DNA of 30,051 bases from CAZSLZ01 sp964607865 (GCA_964607865.1 CAZSLZ010000020.1:1-30051), one strand, 5' to 3'. Counted from the stretch's first letter, positions 16,758 through 25,645 are shown. Made by a program: numbers and translations. The notes: generated from the letters alone by a model not told the origin.

Positions 16758-19394
16758 ATGCTATTTTGTCCACATTGTGGTTTTGTAAATCCGGGAGATA
16801 GCGAGGTTTGCAGCGATTGCGGCAAGCCATTGGAAAAGTCAGGGCCTCGTTTGAAGACAGCTCCTGCCGAGACAGAACATTACGTTCCGAAAAAAAGTTC
16901 AGAGAGTTCTGGCGGGGGCCTGAGCCGGAAATCTTTAAGGAAATCGCTTAAAACCGGTGGAGCTGACGCAAAGAAAGCTGGCCCCAAATTAAAAGGAGGT
17001 ATAAAGGGAGCAAAAGGTTCCAAAGGTTTTAAAGGTAAAGCCTTGTTTAGAAGAAGCTCAAAAAATGAATCTGATATATCTGATACAAAAGACGAAAAAC
17101 AGGAATCGGTGAAAAGTGCGCCGGTAACTCCCTTTAAGCCTGACAGGGGTGAACAGGTTTCGTCCCGTGAAAGTTATTGGGGAGCTATGGCCAGCACCCC
17201 GGAAGGCACAAAGGAAACCCGGGACAAAGGAACTCCTTACCGGTTTAACCAGGGTGTTGATTACCAGTGGACTCCCCCTGAAAATACTCAGCAACAGACA
17301 GCCTCAGATAAGGAAGAAAACAGTGCTGAAAATTCTGGTGAAGCCGGTGAATTTGATTTGTTCGGTGCGGTTTCCGAGGCAATTGAAAGTGAAGAAAAAA
17401 AGGAAAACGAAGAGGCAGTTTCTACCGAAACCGTTTCTCCTGAATCCGATTCGCCCACTCCTTATCAGTTCAACAAGGGCAAAGAGTACAAATGGCAGCC
17501 TTCTTCAGAAGAGAAAGTGAAAAAGATTGAAGTTCCCAAGCCTTTTATTCATGTCAAGCCCCGCGAAGTTCAGGAAAAGGAAGTCCAGGCTTCTTTGTTT
17601 ACTCCAAAAAGTTCAGTGCCTGCTGACGAGACTTCCCCGGAAAAAAATATGAGCAAACCCTGGGAAATCCCTGACGAGTTTAAGGAAAAGAAAAGAAAAG
17701 AAGAAGAAAAGAAAGCCGAGAAGGAAGCTGTAGAAAGCGATGACGGTTTTGTAATAAATGAGTTTACTGTAAATAAGGATGAATTTGACGATTTCGGTTC
17801 AATACTGAAAAAACATTCCAAGCCTATTGTCATAGGGGTTATAGCACTTATAGTATTTATATTCATATTGCGTCCTTATGCTATGCATTTTATTGATAAA
17901 GATTATGCTTTAAAAAAGGAGCTGGAAAAGGTATTGGCCGGCGGTGAATCGTCCAATCCAAAAGTTTTGGTTCTGGCAAGCAAGCATTGGTATGATAAGA
18001 AGGATTATGAAAAAAGCCTGGATGCCGCAGAGAAAGCATTGGATATTGTTCCTGAAATGCCCGAGGCGCTTTTTGTCCGGGGTAAGATTCTGATGGACTG
18101 GAAGAATGATTATGATGGCGCTTTCAAGGATATTCAACAGGCTGTAGAAGTAGAGCCAGACAACCATGAATATAGATATTACCGGGGAGTTCTATACGAA
18201 TATAAGGGCAACAATCTGAATGCCTTGAAGGATTACGACCAGTATGTTGTAGGTGAACCATTAAGCAGTGCGGGGCATCTGGCGAAAGGCAGGGTATATG
18301 TTAAGCTGAATGAGTTTGATAAGGCCCTGGAACAGTATCGCCTTGCCCAGAAGAAAGATCCTGACGACTCGGATATTCCCCGTTATGAAGCTAATGCCTA
18401 TTTCAGGAAAGGTGAAAGGGAAGAATTAAATAACCGCAACGAAGAGGCTATTGTGTTGTATCAGAAAGCTTTAAAAAAAGACCCCAATCATGAAAATGCC
18501 AAAGAAAAACTACCCAAATTGGCCTTTAAATATTCAAAGGAATTGCAGAATTCGGGAAAAACCAAAGATGCCATTGATATGCTGGATATAACCATAAAAT
18601 ATACCGATTCACTAGAAGCAAGGGCTGTGCGTGGTAAGTTATATCTGAAACAGGGCGAACTGGAGAAAGCCAGCCGGGACTTTGGTTATTTGTATCAGAA
18701 AGAACCTGCCAACCATAAATATGAAAAACTGTATCTTACCAGTTTAAAAGATCATGCCGAGCATGAAAGATTATCCGGTAATTTTTCAAAGGCTTCCGAT
18801 GTGTTAAATACTTATGTGTCCATAAATCCTTTACAGGACTCGGTCAGATACCAGAAGGCAAAAGTTGATGCAGTGCTGAAAAAATATTCCGAAGTTGATA
18901 TTGATATTCAACAACTTTCAAAAAATAAGGAAAACCATCAAATGCTGGGCAACATCCTAATATTATACGGAAACAGCTTGATTCAGGACGGTTCTTTAAA
19001 TGACGCCGTTGATAAGTTGAACCAGGGCCTGGTTTATGATGCCGGTAATCCTGACCTGTACCTCACAAGGGCTTTGGCTTATGCCAGAAAAGGCAATACA
19101 TCCGAGGCCGAAAACGATTTGAAGACAGCTGTTGACAAGTATAGGGACCCGGAGAACATTCGCATTGCCAAAGGAAGATATAAATTAGCCATGGGAGATA
19201 CCAAAAGCGCAATTGAAGAACTTAACAACGCTGTTATCAGTTATCCAAATTCCGCTGAAGCTAACTACTATTTAGGCTTAGCTTATGAAAAAGATGGCGA
19301 TGGAAAAACAGCAAAAGAATTCTGGCAAAAAGGACAGAAAGTGAATGATATAAGTCCTGAAATAAAATATCGACTGAAAAAGAAATTAAAATAA
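16758..19394 (+). CDS. zinc-ribbon / single-TM / TPR-repeat protein
   Basis: The protein begins with a Cys4 zinc ribbon (Cys4, Cys7, Cys18, Cys21). A Lys/Gly/Ser-rich stretch (about 45-100) and a disordered acidic region follow. The disordered region holds two copies of TPYxFNxGxxYxWxP (159-173 and 234-248). A charged Glu/Lys segment leads to one membrane helix (about 355-375). The remaining 500 residues are tandem tetratricopeptide repeats, roughly twelve, of the usual A..Y..G.L..A form (for example LNEFDKALEQYRLAQKKDP). The likely topology is ribbon inside and TPRs outside. AGGAGG lies five bases before the ATG. The gene lies 30 bases after the pseudokinase gene. The Trp-Pro motifs resemble those in the 13707 product, suggesting a common partner. 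Function unknown. Confidence 0.85.
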   Translation: MLFCPHCGFVNPGDSEVCSDCGKPLEKSGPRLKTAPAETEHYVPKKSSESSGGGLSRKSLRKSLKTGGADAKKAGPKLKGGIKGAKGSKGFKGKALFRRSSKNESDISDTKDEKQESVKSAPVTPFKPDRGEQVSSRESYWGAMASTPEGTKETRDKGTPYRFNQGVDYQWTPPENTQQQTASDKEENSAENSGEAGEFDLFGAVSEAIESEEKKENEEAVSTETVSPESDSPTPYQFNKGKEYKWQPSSEEKVKKIEVPKPFIHVKPREVQEKEVQASLFTPKSSVPADETSPEKNMSKPWEIPDEFKEKKRKEEEKKAEKEAVESDDGFVINEFTVNKDEFDDFGSILKKHSKPIVIGVIALIVFIFILRPYAMHFIDKDYALKKELEKVLAGGESSNPKVLVLASKHWYDKKDYEKSLDAAEKALDIVPEMPEALFVRGKILMDWKNDYDGAFKDIQQAVEVEPDNHEYRYYRGVLYEYKGNNLNALKDYDQYVVGEPLSSAGHLAKGRVYVKLNEFDKALEQYRLAQKKDPDDSDIPRYEANAYFRKGEREELNNRNEEAIVLYQKALKKDPNHENAKEKLPKLAFKYSKELQNSGKTKDAIDMLDITIKYTDSLEARAVRGKLYLKQGELEKASRDFGYLYQKEPANHKYEKLYLTSLKDHAEHERLSGNFSKASDVLNTYVSINPLQDSVRYQKAKVDAVLKKYSEVDIDIQQLSKNKENHQMLGNILILYGNSLIQDGSLNDAVDKLNQGLVYDAGNPDLYLTRALAYARKGNTSEAENDLKTAVDKYRDPENIRIAKGRYKLAMGDTKSAIEELNNAVISYPNSAEANYYLGLAYEKDGDGKTAKEFWQKGQKVNDISPEIKYRLKKKLK
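17232..17282 (+). repeat. coding repeat, copy 1 of the TPYxFNxGxxYxW motif
   Basis: This encodes residues 159-175 of the zinc-ribbon/TPR protein (TPYRFNQGVDYQWTPPE). A second copy with the same spacing of Pro, Tyr, Phe, Asn, Gly, Tyr and Trp is at 17457-17510. The motif lies in sequence otherwise lacking order, as expected for a peptide that docks onto a partner. Confidence 0.75.
17457..17510 (+). repeat. coding repeat, copy 2 of the TPYxFNxGxxYxW motif
   Basis: This encodes residues 234-251 (TPYQFNKGKEYKWQPSSE), matching copy 1 at nine key positions. The DNA differs more than the protein, which argues for selection on the peptide rather than a recent duplication. Confidence 0.75.
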
Positions 19395-19446
19395 GTCAGA
19401 TTAGTTTAAAGAATGATTTTTAAATTGACTGTTATTGGTGGTATAA

Positions 19447-22400
19447 ATGGCGAATAAATATAGTTTTGATGAAGCTGTTAAGAAGCTGGAAATAAATGAA
19501 GCTGAACTGAAAAAAATAGTGGGACAGGGAGAAGTTATAGCTGACCATAATCAAGAGAAAATGTTTGTAAATATTGATGAAGTGCTGAACTTGAAAGATC
19601 TTCTTGGGCGTCTTGAGAAACGTGAAAATAAGGAAGTCCCTTACTCAATAATTGACGATAAGGAATTTATAAATTTTCTTTATGAATTGTTTGAAATCAA
19701 AACACGGCAGATCTTGAAGCAAATGCTCAATCAATCTTCAATCATTAGAAAAAGCACCAGGTCGAGCCAGAAAAAACTGGAACAAAATGTAAACGACATA
19801 AAAAACAACGTGGAAAAAATACTCAAACTTGATTTTGAGGAGGATGCTTCATCCAGAATACAGTTATTCATGCAGAAATCGGTTGAAAATATTATAACCG
19901 AAATGTCCCTTAATAATGAAATAAAAAGTTCAGAAGTAAGCCAGGCTGACAGGGAAAAGTTTTCCGGTTTTGTTATATCATCTATAGATAAACTTTTAGA
20001 AGATAAGTTAAGTAAATTGAAATCAATAGATGATCAATTACAAAAACTTCAGACAAATATCAAAAGCCGGGAAGATTTGATACTGGAAAAATTTAATCAG
20101 TTAAGAACCGATAATCCGGTGTTAGAATTAGAAAAAAAGATTGATACTTTTGTCAGTTTTTGCAGCGAAAACATTGATGGTTTTAAGGAGAGCTTACAGA
20201 ATCGAAAGCAAGACCTGCAAGAGTTGTCAAAAAACCTGGATAATGCAAAATCGGAGTTGGCCACTGACAACCCTGATATTCGAATTGTTGTGGGGGCAGT
20301 TAACGAACTGAAGGAAGGCCAGTTGAAAATCCGCCGAATCCTTGCTTCCATAGGCAATAACATTCATCGTGAAGTTATAGGGGAGTTTACCAAAATTAAA
20401 AAAATGAGCCAGGAATTTCCCGGCCTGGTGGATGAAGTCCGGGAGATGCTGCCGACTTTTCAGGATATTCTTGAAGAGAGGCTGGCAAACCTGAGCCAGG
20501 CTACCCGGCCTCTGGTGGAACCGAATGCAGCTTTCAGCCAGCGTGAAAAACAGGAATTCCTGGGCCGCCTGGTTACCATAGAAAATTCATTAAGGAAGGC
20601 GGGCAAATCGGAGAATCAGAACCTGGATCCCAAATTTACTGAATTACGCCGGGCTATTGAGAATGCACTGATTAAAGTGGCAGGAAGACAACAGAAGAAT
20701 ATTATTGATAAACTTCAGGATGCCCGGATTTTGCCTGAATCAATTAACAGTATCAAAAACAGTATCAAAGATATGGAAAGTATTTTTGATAATTTTTATA
20801 ATATTTTTGAAGAAAGGTTTGCCAACCTGGAAAAAGCTGTGGGAGTTGCGCCACCGAGGAATTTGCCAAATTCCAAGAATCCGCCCGGTATAGAAAAGGA
20901 AGAAATGGATCAGCGAATCATTCAGATTCAAAGCTTGCTGGATGATTTCAGCGAACGCCTGGAGGCGGAATCAATAAATACGACTTTTGAAGAGATTGTT
21001 CAGGCAAATTTCAATAAATTGAAAGAATCACAGGAATCTTACCAGAAATTCATGGTAAATATGAATGTTAATAACCAGAATGTCCTGGTGGAGAAATTAC
21101 AACAGTTAGACCGTTTAAATGAATTAATAAATATAGAAGACAGTATTGATGAAATAACCGAACAGATGCAGACCTTTGAGGCCATAATGGCCGATGTTAA
21201 CCAGTTGGTGGATGAACGCCTGCAGTCCCTGGAGCATCTTAATTCCAATCTTTCCAGTTTCAAATCTCTGGGTAAGGGCGGACACAGCGAAGATATGAAC
21301 GCCAACATGGATGAATTGAATTCTGTCATATTAAATCTCAGAGAATCTTTTGCCCCGGAACAGATATTAAAGAATATTAAATACATAATATATGAACAGA
21401 CCAACGAACTGAAAGAAAGCCAGGAATCGGTCCAGAAAATTCTGGTTAACCTGAATGTTAATTCTCAGAAGTGGTTAATGGAAAAACTGGATTCACTCGA
21501 ATCGGGATTTGAAAATATCAAGGATATAGAAAAGCAGTTCAACTTTTTTGAAAACCTGATACCTTCAATTTCAGATTTAATTGATGTAAAACTGAAAAAA
21601 CTGAACAAAATTCAGGCTGAAACAAGTCAATTCGGTATAGACACCGATCTTGTCAATTCACTTGCCCGGCTGCAGAAGCTTTTAGAGCACGAGAGCAAAA
21701 TTCTGCAGAACGATATTGATTCCAGCCAGAAAATGATAGTGAACCTGGTAGCCAATAACCAGAAGATATTATTGGAAAAAATGGATGGATTAGGCTTCAC
21801 TTCTGAAAGTGTTGATAAACTGGTTCATAAAAACCGCGAAGTGTTAACTTCGATAATCGGCTATTTTGACCCGGAGAAAAATCTTGCCTATACTCTTGAA
21901 AACATGGAACAAATGTTGGCAACAGTTAAGGAAAATATTATACTGAATGGCAATCTGGGAAAACTATCCGAAGTTATAAAAGACCATATTGAAAGAACCG
22001 AGGAAGAATCAAGCCAGTTCACAGAAAACCTGACTTTATTGTCCTCGCAGATAAAACAGGAAGTAATAACCAAGGTTGACAAATTATTCGGTGCAATTTC
22101 TGATATTAGAAAATCAGTAGATCCTGAAACTATAATTTCCAGCATGGGTGACTTTATTATAGAAGGAAACGAGATTCTTAAAGAAAACCAGCAAGCCCTG
22201 GTGGATTATCAAATTAAGACACATAAGGAATTGAACGAACGCTTGGACGAGTTGGAAGAGAATATTACAGGGCATGGTTCCAGCGAACCCGGTAAATCGA
22301 GAATAATTCCGGTTATGGAAAGCCTGCTCGAAAATCAGCTTGCAAGCTTTAAAACGGACCTGGATGGCGCTCACAAAGTATTGGTAAACTTGAATGTAAA

Positions 22401-23778
22401 CCTGCAAAAGCAGCTTCTTGCCCGAATAAGGGAAATAATTGAAAATACTCCGGGCAACGGAGGTTCCCAGGGTTATGCAGAATTTGCTAAAAAGGTGGGA
22501 AGCCTGCTTAATGAAAGGTTTGAAGAATTACAGGAAGGGCAGAAAGAATTATACCAGGCCAACCTTCAAACCCAGGAGGTTTTAGAAGCTAAATTTGCCA
22601 GCCTGGCAAATACAGGTAAGATTCTGGCTGGTGAAGATTCAGAGGAAGCCCGGGCACTTATACCCGTCCTTGAAAAAATCCTGAACAACAAATTAGATGA
22701 ATTGTGGGTTTCCTATGAAAAAGCAAGAGAATCTCTGGAACGAATTTCTACCGAAAACCATGAAAAAATTCTTGAAAAACTTGATTCAATGAGCGGAATA
22801 ATCGCTGAAACAGATGGCCAGCCGATAGCTGGGGAACAGTTCCCTGAAATCAGAAAAACATTGGAAGAAACTAATGACTTTATTTTAGAGTTTCGAAAAC
22901 AGATGGAAGTTATCCGGAATAATTTCAAAGCTCAAGGCGTAAATACTGAAGATATTGGCGAAACATCGGGAGTCAACATAGATTACACAAACCTTGAAAG
23001 TATTATATCACAAAAGTTAAACAATCATCAGGATATCCTTGAAAAATTTCAGGAAAAGCTTGATAAAATTCAGAATACTTTTGCTGAAATGTTTGATGAT
23101 GATGAAATCATGGAAGTAAAGAAAATTCATGAGTTGTTCACATCCAAACTGGAAGAAACCAGGGACCTGGAAAACCGCCTTCTGGAAACAATGAAACAGA
23201 TGCAGGATATTTCAAGAAAAATTGAAACAGAAGAAACTTCATCAGGTAATGAATCCTCAGCCTTTACAAAAATTGATGAAGAACTGGAAGATACTAAAAA
23301 ACAACAGGAGAAGATCCTGGAAAAAGTCAATGGCATTTTCAGTATGATTGAAACCATTCCTTTCAAAGGAACTGGGATTGCCGGCCAGGCCGGGGATAAT
23401 AGAGAATTAATTGACAAACTTAAGAATGAAAATAAAAAGCTGTTAACAATGATTGGTAATTTACAAAAGGAAAATGAAAAATTATATAAGCAGTTTTCAG
23501 AAGGGGAAAAGATTTCCGGGCCCATTACAAACGAACGTTTCAGGGTTATGATGGAAGAAAAGGATAAACACCTGGATGCCTGTTACAAGGAAAAATTGGA
23601 ATTAAGAGATCAGTTTGAGATGGAAAAACGTGATAAATATGAACTGATACAACGTTACGAAACCGAGAAAAAGGAACTCATCGACTCTCTGGCCCTTGAG
23701 AGAATTCAAAGAGAAAAAGAACGATCTGAACTGGAATTATTAAGAGAAGAAATGAAAAAGAAAAAATGGTGGCAGTAG
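19447..23778 (+). CDS. giant HTH plus coiled-coil protein with seven internal repeats
   Basis: The protein has 1443 residues, no membrane helix and no signal peptide, so it should be cytoplasmic. Residues 5-50 resemble a MerR/excisionase-type helix-turn-helix (YSFDEAVKKLEINEAELKKI, GEVIADHNQEKMFV, IDEVLNLKDLL). This is inference from pattern, and DNA binding is not assured. The rest is heptad-like helix. Between residues 525 and 1115 a motif of about 30 residues recurs seven times, best seen as LKESQESxQK, LVNLNVNxQKxLxEKL. The C-terminus (about 1320-1443) is a highly charged single helix ending in KKKKWWQ. It lies 52 bases after the TPR gene and 34 before the HD-GYP gene. It could be a filament, a ruler or a tether. 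Confidence 0.8.
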   Translation: MANKYSFDEAVKKLEINEAELKKIVGQGEVIADHNQEKMFVNIDEVLNLKDLLGRLEKRENKEVPYSIIDDKEFINFLYELFEIKTRQILKQMLNQSSIIRKSTRSSQKKLEQNVNDIKNNVEKILKLDFEEDASSRIQLFMQKSVENIITEMSLNNEIKSSEVSQADREKFSGFVISSIDKLLEDKLSKLKSIDDQLQKLQTNIKSREDLILEKFNQLRTDNPVLELEKKIDTFVSFCSENIDGFKESLQNRKQDLQELSKNLDNAKSELATDNPDIRIVVGAVNELKEGQLKIRRILASIGNNIHREVIGEFTKIKKMSQEFPGLVDEVREMLPTFQDILEERLANLSQATRPLVEPNAAFSQREKQEFLGRLVTIENSLRKAGKSENQNLDPKFTELRRAIENALIKVAGRQQKNIIDKLQDARILPESINSIKNSIKDMESIFDNFYNIFEERFANLEKAVGVAPPRNLPNSKNPPGIEKEEMDQRIIQIQSLLDDFSERLEAESINTTFEEIVQANFNKLKESQESYQKFMVNMNVNNQNVLVEKLQQLDRLNELINIEDSIDEITEQMQTFEAIMADVNQLVDERLQSLEHLNSNLSSFKSLGKGGHSEDMNANMDELNSVILNLRESFAPEQILKNIKYIIYEQTNELKESQESVQKILVNLNVNSQKWLMEKLDSLESGFENIKDIEKQFNFFENLIPSISDLIDVKLKKLNKIQAETSQFGIDTDLVNSLARLQKLLEHESKILQNDIDSSQKMIVNLVANNQKILLEKMDGLGFTSESVDKLVHKNREVLTSIIGYFDPEKNLAYTLENMEQMLATVKENIILNGNLGKLSEVIKDHIERTEEESSQFTENLTLLSSQIKQEVITKVDKLFGAISDIRKSVDPETIISSMGDFIIEGNEILKENQQALVDYQIKTHKELNERLDELEENITGHGSSEPGKSRIIPVMESLLENQLASFKTDLDGAHKVLVNLNVNLQKQLLARIREIIENTPGNGGSQGYAEFAKKVGSLLNERFEELQEGQKELYQANLQTQEVLEAKFASLANTGKILAGEDSEEARALIPVLEKILNNKLDELWVSYEKARESLERISTENHEKILEKLDSMSGIIAETDGQPIAGEQFPEIRKTLEETNDFILEFRKQMEVIRNNFKAQGVNTEDIGETSGVNIDYTNLESIISQKLNNHQDILEKFQEKLDKIQNTFAEMFDDDEIMEVKKIHELFTSKLEETRDLENRLLETMKQMQDISRKIETEETSSGNESSAFTKIDEELEDTKKQQEKILEKVNGIFSMIETIPFKGTGIAGQAGDNRELIDKLKNENKKLLTMIGNLQKENEKLYKQFSEGEKISGPITNERFRVMMEEKDKHLDACYKEKLELRDQFEMEKRDKYELIQRYETEKKELIDSLALERIQREKERSELELLREEMKKKKWWQ
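21019..21108 (+). repeat. 30-residue coding repeat, copy 1
   Basis: Residues 525-554 of the coiled-coil protein: LKESQESYQKF, then VNMNVNNQNVLVEKLQQL. It is one of the best conserved copies, with 17 of 30 positions shared with copy 2. Confidence 0.75.
21409..21498 (+). repeat. 30-residue coding repeat, copy 2
   Basis: Residues 655-684: LKESQESVQKI, then LVNLNVNSQKWLMEKLDSL. It starts 130 residues after copy 1. Confidence 0.75.
21703..21792 (+). repeat. 30-residue coding repeat, copy 3
   Basis: Residues 753-782: LQNDIDSSQKM, then IVNLVANNQKILLEKMDGL. It starts 98 residues after copy 2 and keeps QK, VNL, NNQK and LLEK. Confidence 0.7.
22177..22254 (+). repeat. degenerate coding repeat, copy 4
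   Basis: Residues 911-936: LKENQQALVDYQI, then KTHKELNERLDEL. It is four residues shorter than copies 1-3 and lacks the VNLNVN core, but it keeps the LKE start and the L..RLDEL end. Confidence 0.5.
22348..22437 (+). repeat. 30-residue coding repeat, copy 5
   Basis: Residues 968-997: FKTDLDGAHKV, then LVNLNVNLQKQLLARIREI. The VNLNVN core is identical to copy 2. Confidence 0.7.
22528..22605 (+). repeat. degenerate coding repeat, copy 6
   Basis: Residues 1028-1053: LQEGQKELYQANLQTQEVLE, then AKFASL. It is short like copy 4 and is preceded by the same kind of helix (SLLNERFEE) that precedes copy 5. Confidence 0.5.
22702..22791 (+). repeat. 30-residue coding repeat, copy 7
   Basis: Residues 1086-1115: LWVSYEKARESLERI, then STENHEKILEKLDSM. 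It is full length with the ILEKLDS end, but the VNLNVN core is replaced. Confidence 0.55.
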
Positions 23779-23812
23779 TATTTTTTGGGTATAACCTGGA
23801 GGAATAATATAG

Positions 23813-25495
23813 ATGAATCTTGATGAAAAAATTATTAAGAACCTTTATGATAATAAAATTGTTCAGAAATCTGAACTGGTGAATGTTTTTAAAATTCATA
23901 AGGCTAACAACGAACCTCTTGAGAAGCTGGTGGTTAAGCTCAAAGTAATTAAACCTGAAGACGTTTTAAAGGCAAAAGCGCAGGTATTGAATGCAGAGCC
24001 CTATCCTATTGAATTTGAAAAAATCAACAAGGAGATTGCAAAAAATATACCTCAGGCTATGGCGAAAAGATACAACCTGATTTGTCCCGATCTAACACCC
24101 GATGGCAGAATGATTATTGCCATGCACGATCCTAACGATACCTTCGCTCTGGAATATGTGCAAATGAGGACAGGTAAAGACATAAAACCTTATGTAACCC
24201 TTTTAAGCGATTTGGATAATGCCTGGGATTATATTTATTCAACAGAAAAAAAGCTGAAACATCCTTTTTTTGCCCGTGAAGCTGAGGAACCCGCTTACAG
24301 GAAAAAAGATATCCCCGATAAATTCATAATTCCCGGAATTACTAAAAAATCTACAGTAGTTACCGAAGACAGACAGAAAGTTGAAGAATCAATTCAGAAA
24401 GCTACCGATACTGTTTTAAAAGATCAGGAAAAGGAAATTGTAAAGGTATTGAAGGACGAATTGAATGCTTTGTCGGTTTTAAGCCGATCTTCAATAATTC
24501 TAAATTCTTCTTTGGATGAAGAAGAGATAATTACCCATATACTGAAAACCGGCACAAGTATATGCGATGCCCAGGGAGGTTCGATTCTGCTTTTAGAGGA
24601 CGAACAACAGTTCTTATATTTTAAGGAAGCAATCAGCCCTAAACGCCAGCAGTTGATGAAATCAAAAATACCTGTTTCGGAAAAATCAATAGCTGGGTGG
24701 GTGGTAATTAACCGCCAGCCGGTAGCAGCCAACAATCTTGAAAATGATCCACGACATTATAAGGAAGTGGACAAACGCCTCGACTTCCAGACCCGAAATC
24801 TGGCTTGTGTTCCTCTTTTGTGGGGCGAAACCGTCCTGGGAGTCATGGAAATGGTTAACAAAAAAGATGGTGGTTTTACCGAGCAGGATCTGGAATATTT
24901 ATCGGTTCTGGCTTCCCAGGCCTCGGTAGCTTTGCATAATTACCTGGTTATGGAGCAGTTTAAAAACTTCTATATGGAAGTGGTGGAAATTCTTATAGAT
25001 TGTCTGGATATTATGAACCCAGTAAGCAGAGATCATTCCCTTCAGGTTGCCAGGTTGACTTCTTCCATCGCCCGTAAGCTAAACCTGCCACAGGAAGAAT
25101 ATGAAACCCTCTGTTACGCAGCTTTCCTTCATGACATCGGTAAGATGAAAGTTACCGAAGACAATATGCATATGCATGTTACTGAAGGGGCAAGGATGAT
25201 TTCTCATATAAAATTCTTTAAAAAAGTCGCTCCTATTATTCGTTATCATCATGAAAAATTTGACGGTTCAGGTTACCCTGATGGTTTATCAGGTGAGAGT
25301 ATCCCTGCCGGCGCCAGAATATTATCTATTGCCGAAAGTTACATTGAAGGCCGGGAAGAGAGCTTTAATTTATCAGAAAAAGAATACTATAATCAATTCC
25401 TGCAGTTATTTGGAAAACATTATGATCCGGGTTTAAAAACTGCATTTATTGAAGTAATTGAACAGAAAGGCAAAGAAGAAACCACCAAGTCATAA
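23813..25495 (+). CDS. MshEN(GspE_N)-GAF-HD-GYP protein, c-di-GMP phosphodiesterase type
   Basis: HD-GYP domains hydrolyse cyclic di-GMP. Residues 1-145 resemble the N-terminal domain of type II secretion/type IV pilus ATPases (GspE_N/MshEN): IPQAMAKRYNLICPDL, MIIAMHDPNDTFALEYV, then TGKDIKPYV. The Arg-Leu-Gly c-di-GMP-binding residues known in MshEN are not preserved. A GAF domain covers about 219-378. The HD-GYP domain (388-545) has DHSLQVA, HDIGK (440-444), HVTEGARM (455-462), HHEKFDGSGYPDGL (479-492) and IPAGARIL. The Asp usual after ILxVA is Glu508. GGAGG lies 10 bases before the ATG. It ends the plus-strand operon, which suggests that the apparatus upstream responds to, or controls, c-di-GMP. 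Confidence 0.92.
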   Translation: MNLDEKIIKNLYDNKIVQKSELVNVFKIHKANNEPLEKLVVKLKVIKPEDVLKAKAQVLNAEPYPIEFEKINKEIAKNIPQAMAKRYNLICPDLTPDGRMIIAMHDPNDTFALEYVQMRTGKDIKPYVTLLSDLDNAWDYIYSTEKKLKHPFFAREAEEPAYRKKDIPDKFIIPGITKKSTVVTEDRQKVEESIQKATDTVLKDQEKEIVKVLKDELNALSVLSRSSIILNSSLDEEEIITHILKTGTSICDAQGGSILLLEDEQQFLYFKEAISPKRQQLMKSKIPVSEKSIAGWVVINRQPVAANNLENDPRHYKEVDKRLDFQTRNLACVPLLWGETVLGVMEMVNKKDGGFTEQDLEYLSVLASQASVALHNYLVMEQFKNFYMEVVEILIDCLDIMNPVSRDHSLQVARLTSSIARKLNLPQEEYETLCYAAFLHDIGKMKVTEDNMHMHVTEGARMISHIKFFKKVAPIIRYHHEKFDGSGYPDGLSGESIPAGARILSIAESYIEGREESFNLSEKEYYNQFLQLFGKHYDPGLKTAFIEVIEQKGKEETTKS

Positions 25496-25594
25496 CTTTG
25501 GCAACTACTGAACTAATTTTCCTGAATAATTGTTATACTGATTCCCAAAAAAAATCAACAATTGTTAAAAGAAAAAAACGAAATCTACACAGAA

Positions 25595-25645
25595 TTAGTC
25601 ATCACGAGCATCACTATGGATGCGCGGTGATCTCTTTACCACCCA
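25595..25645 (+). repeat. palindromic intergenic repeat, copy A
   Basis: It begins TTAGTCATCACGAG and ends GTGATCTCTTTACCACCC. Outer arms ATCAC/GTGAT (25601-25605/25627-25631) and inner arms GCATC/GATGC (25608-25612/25619-25623) give a hairpin with a six-base loop. It resembles the widespread bacterial dispersed palindrome of the form GTCATTGCGAGG...GGCAATCTC. Confidence 0.75.

Noticed and set aside
21019..22791. Repeated DNA in the coiled-coil gene as a CRISPR array
   Set aside because: The repeats are protein-coding, diverged at the DNA level, unevenly spaced and in frame.
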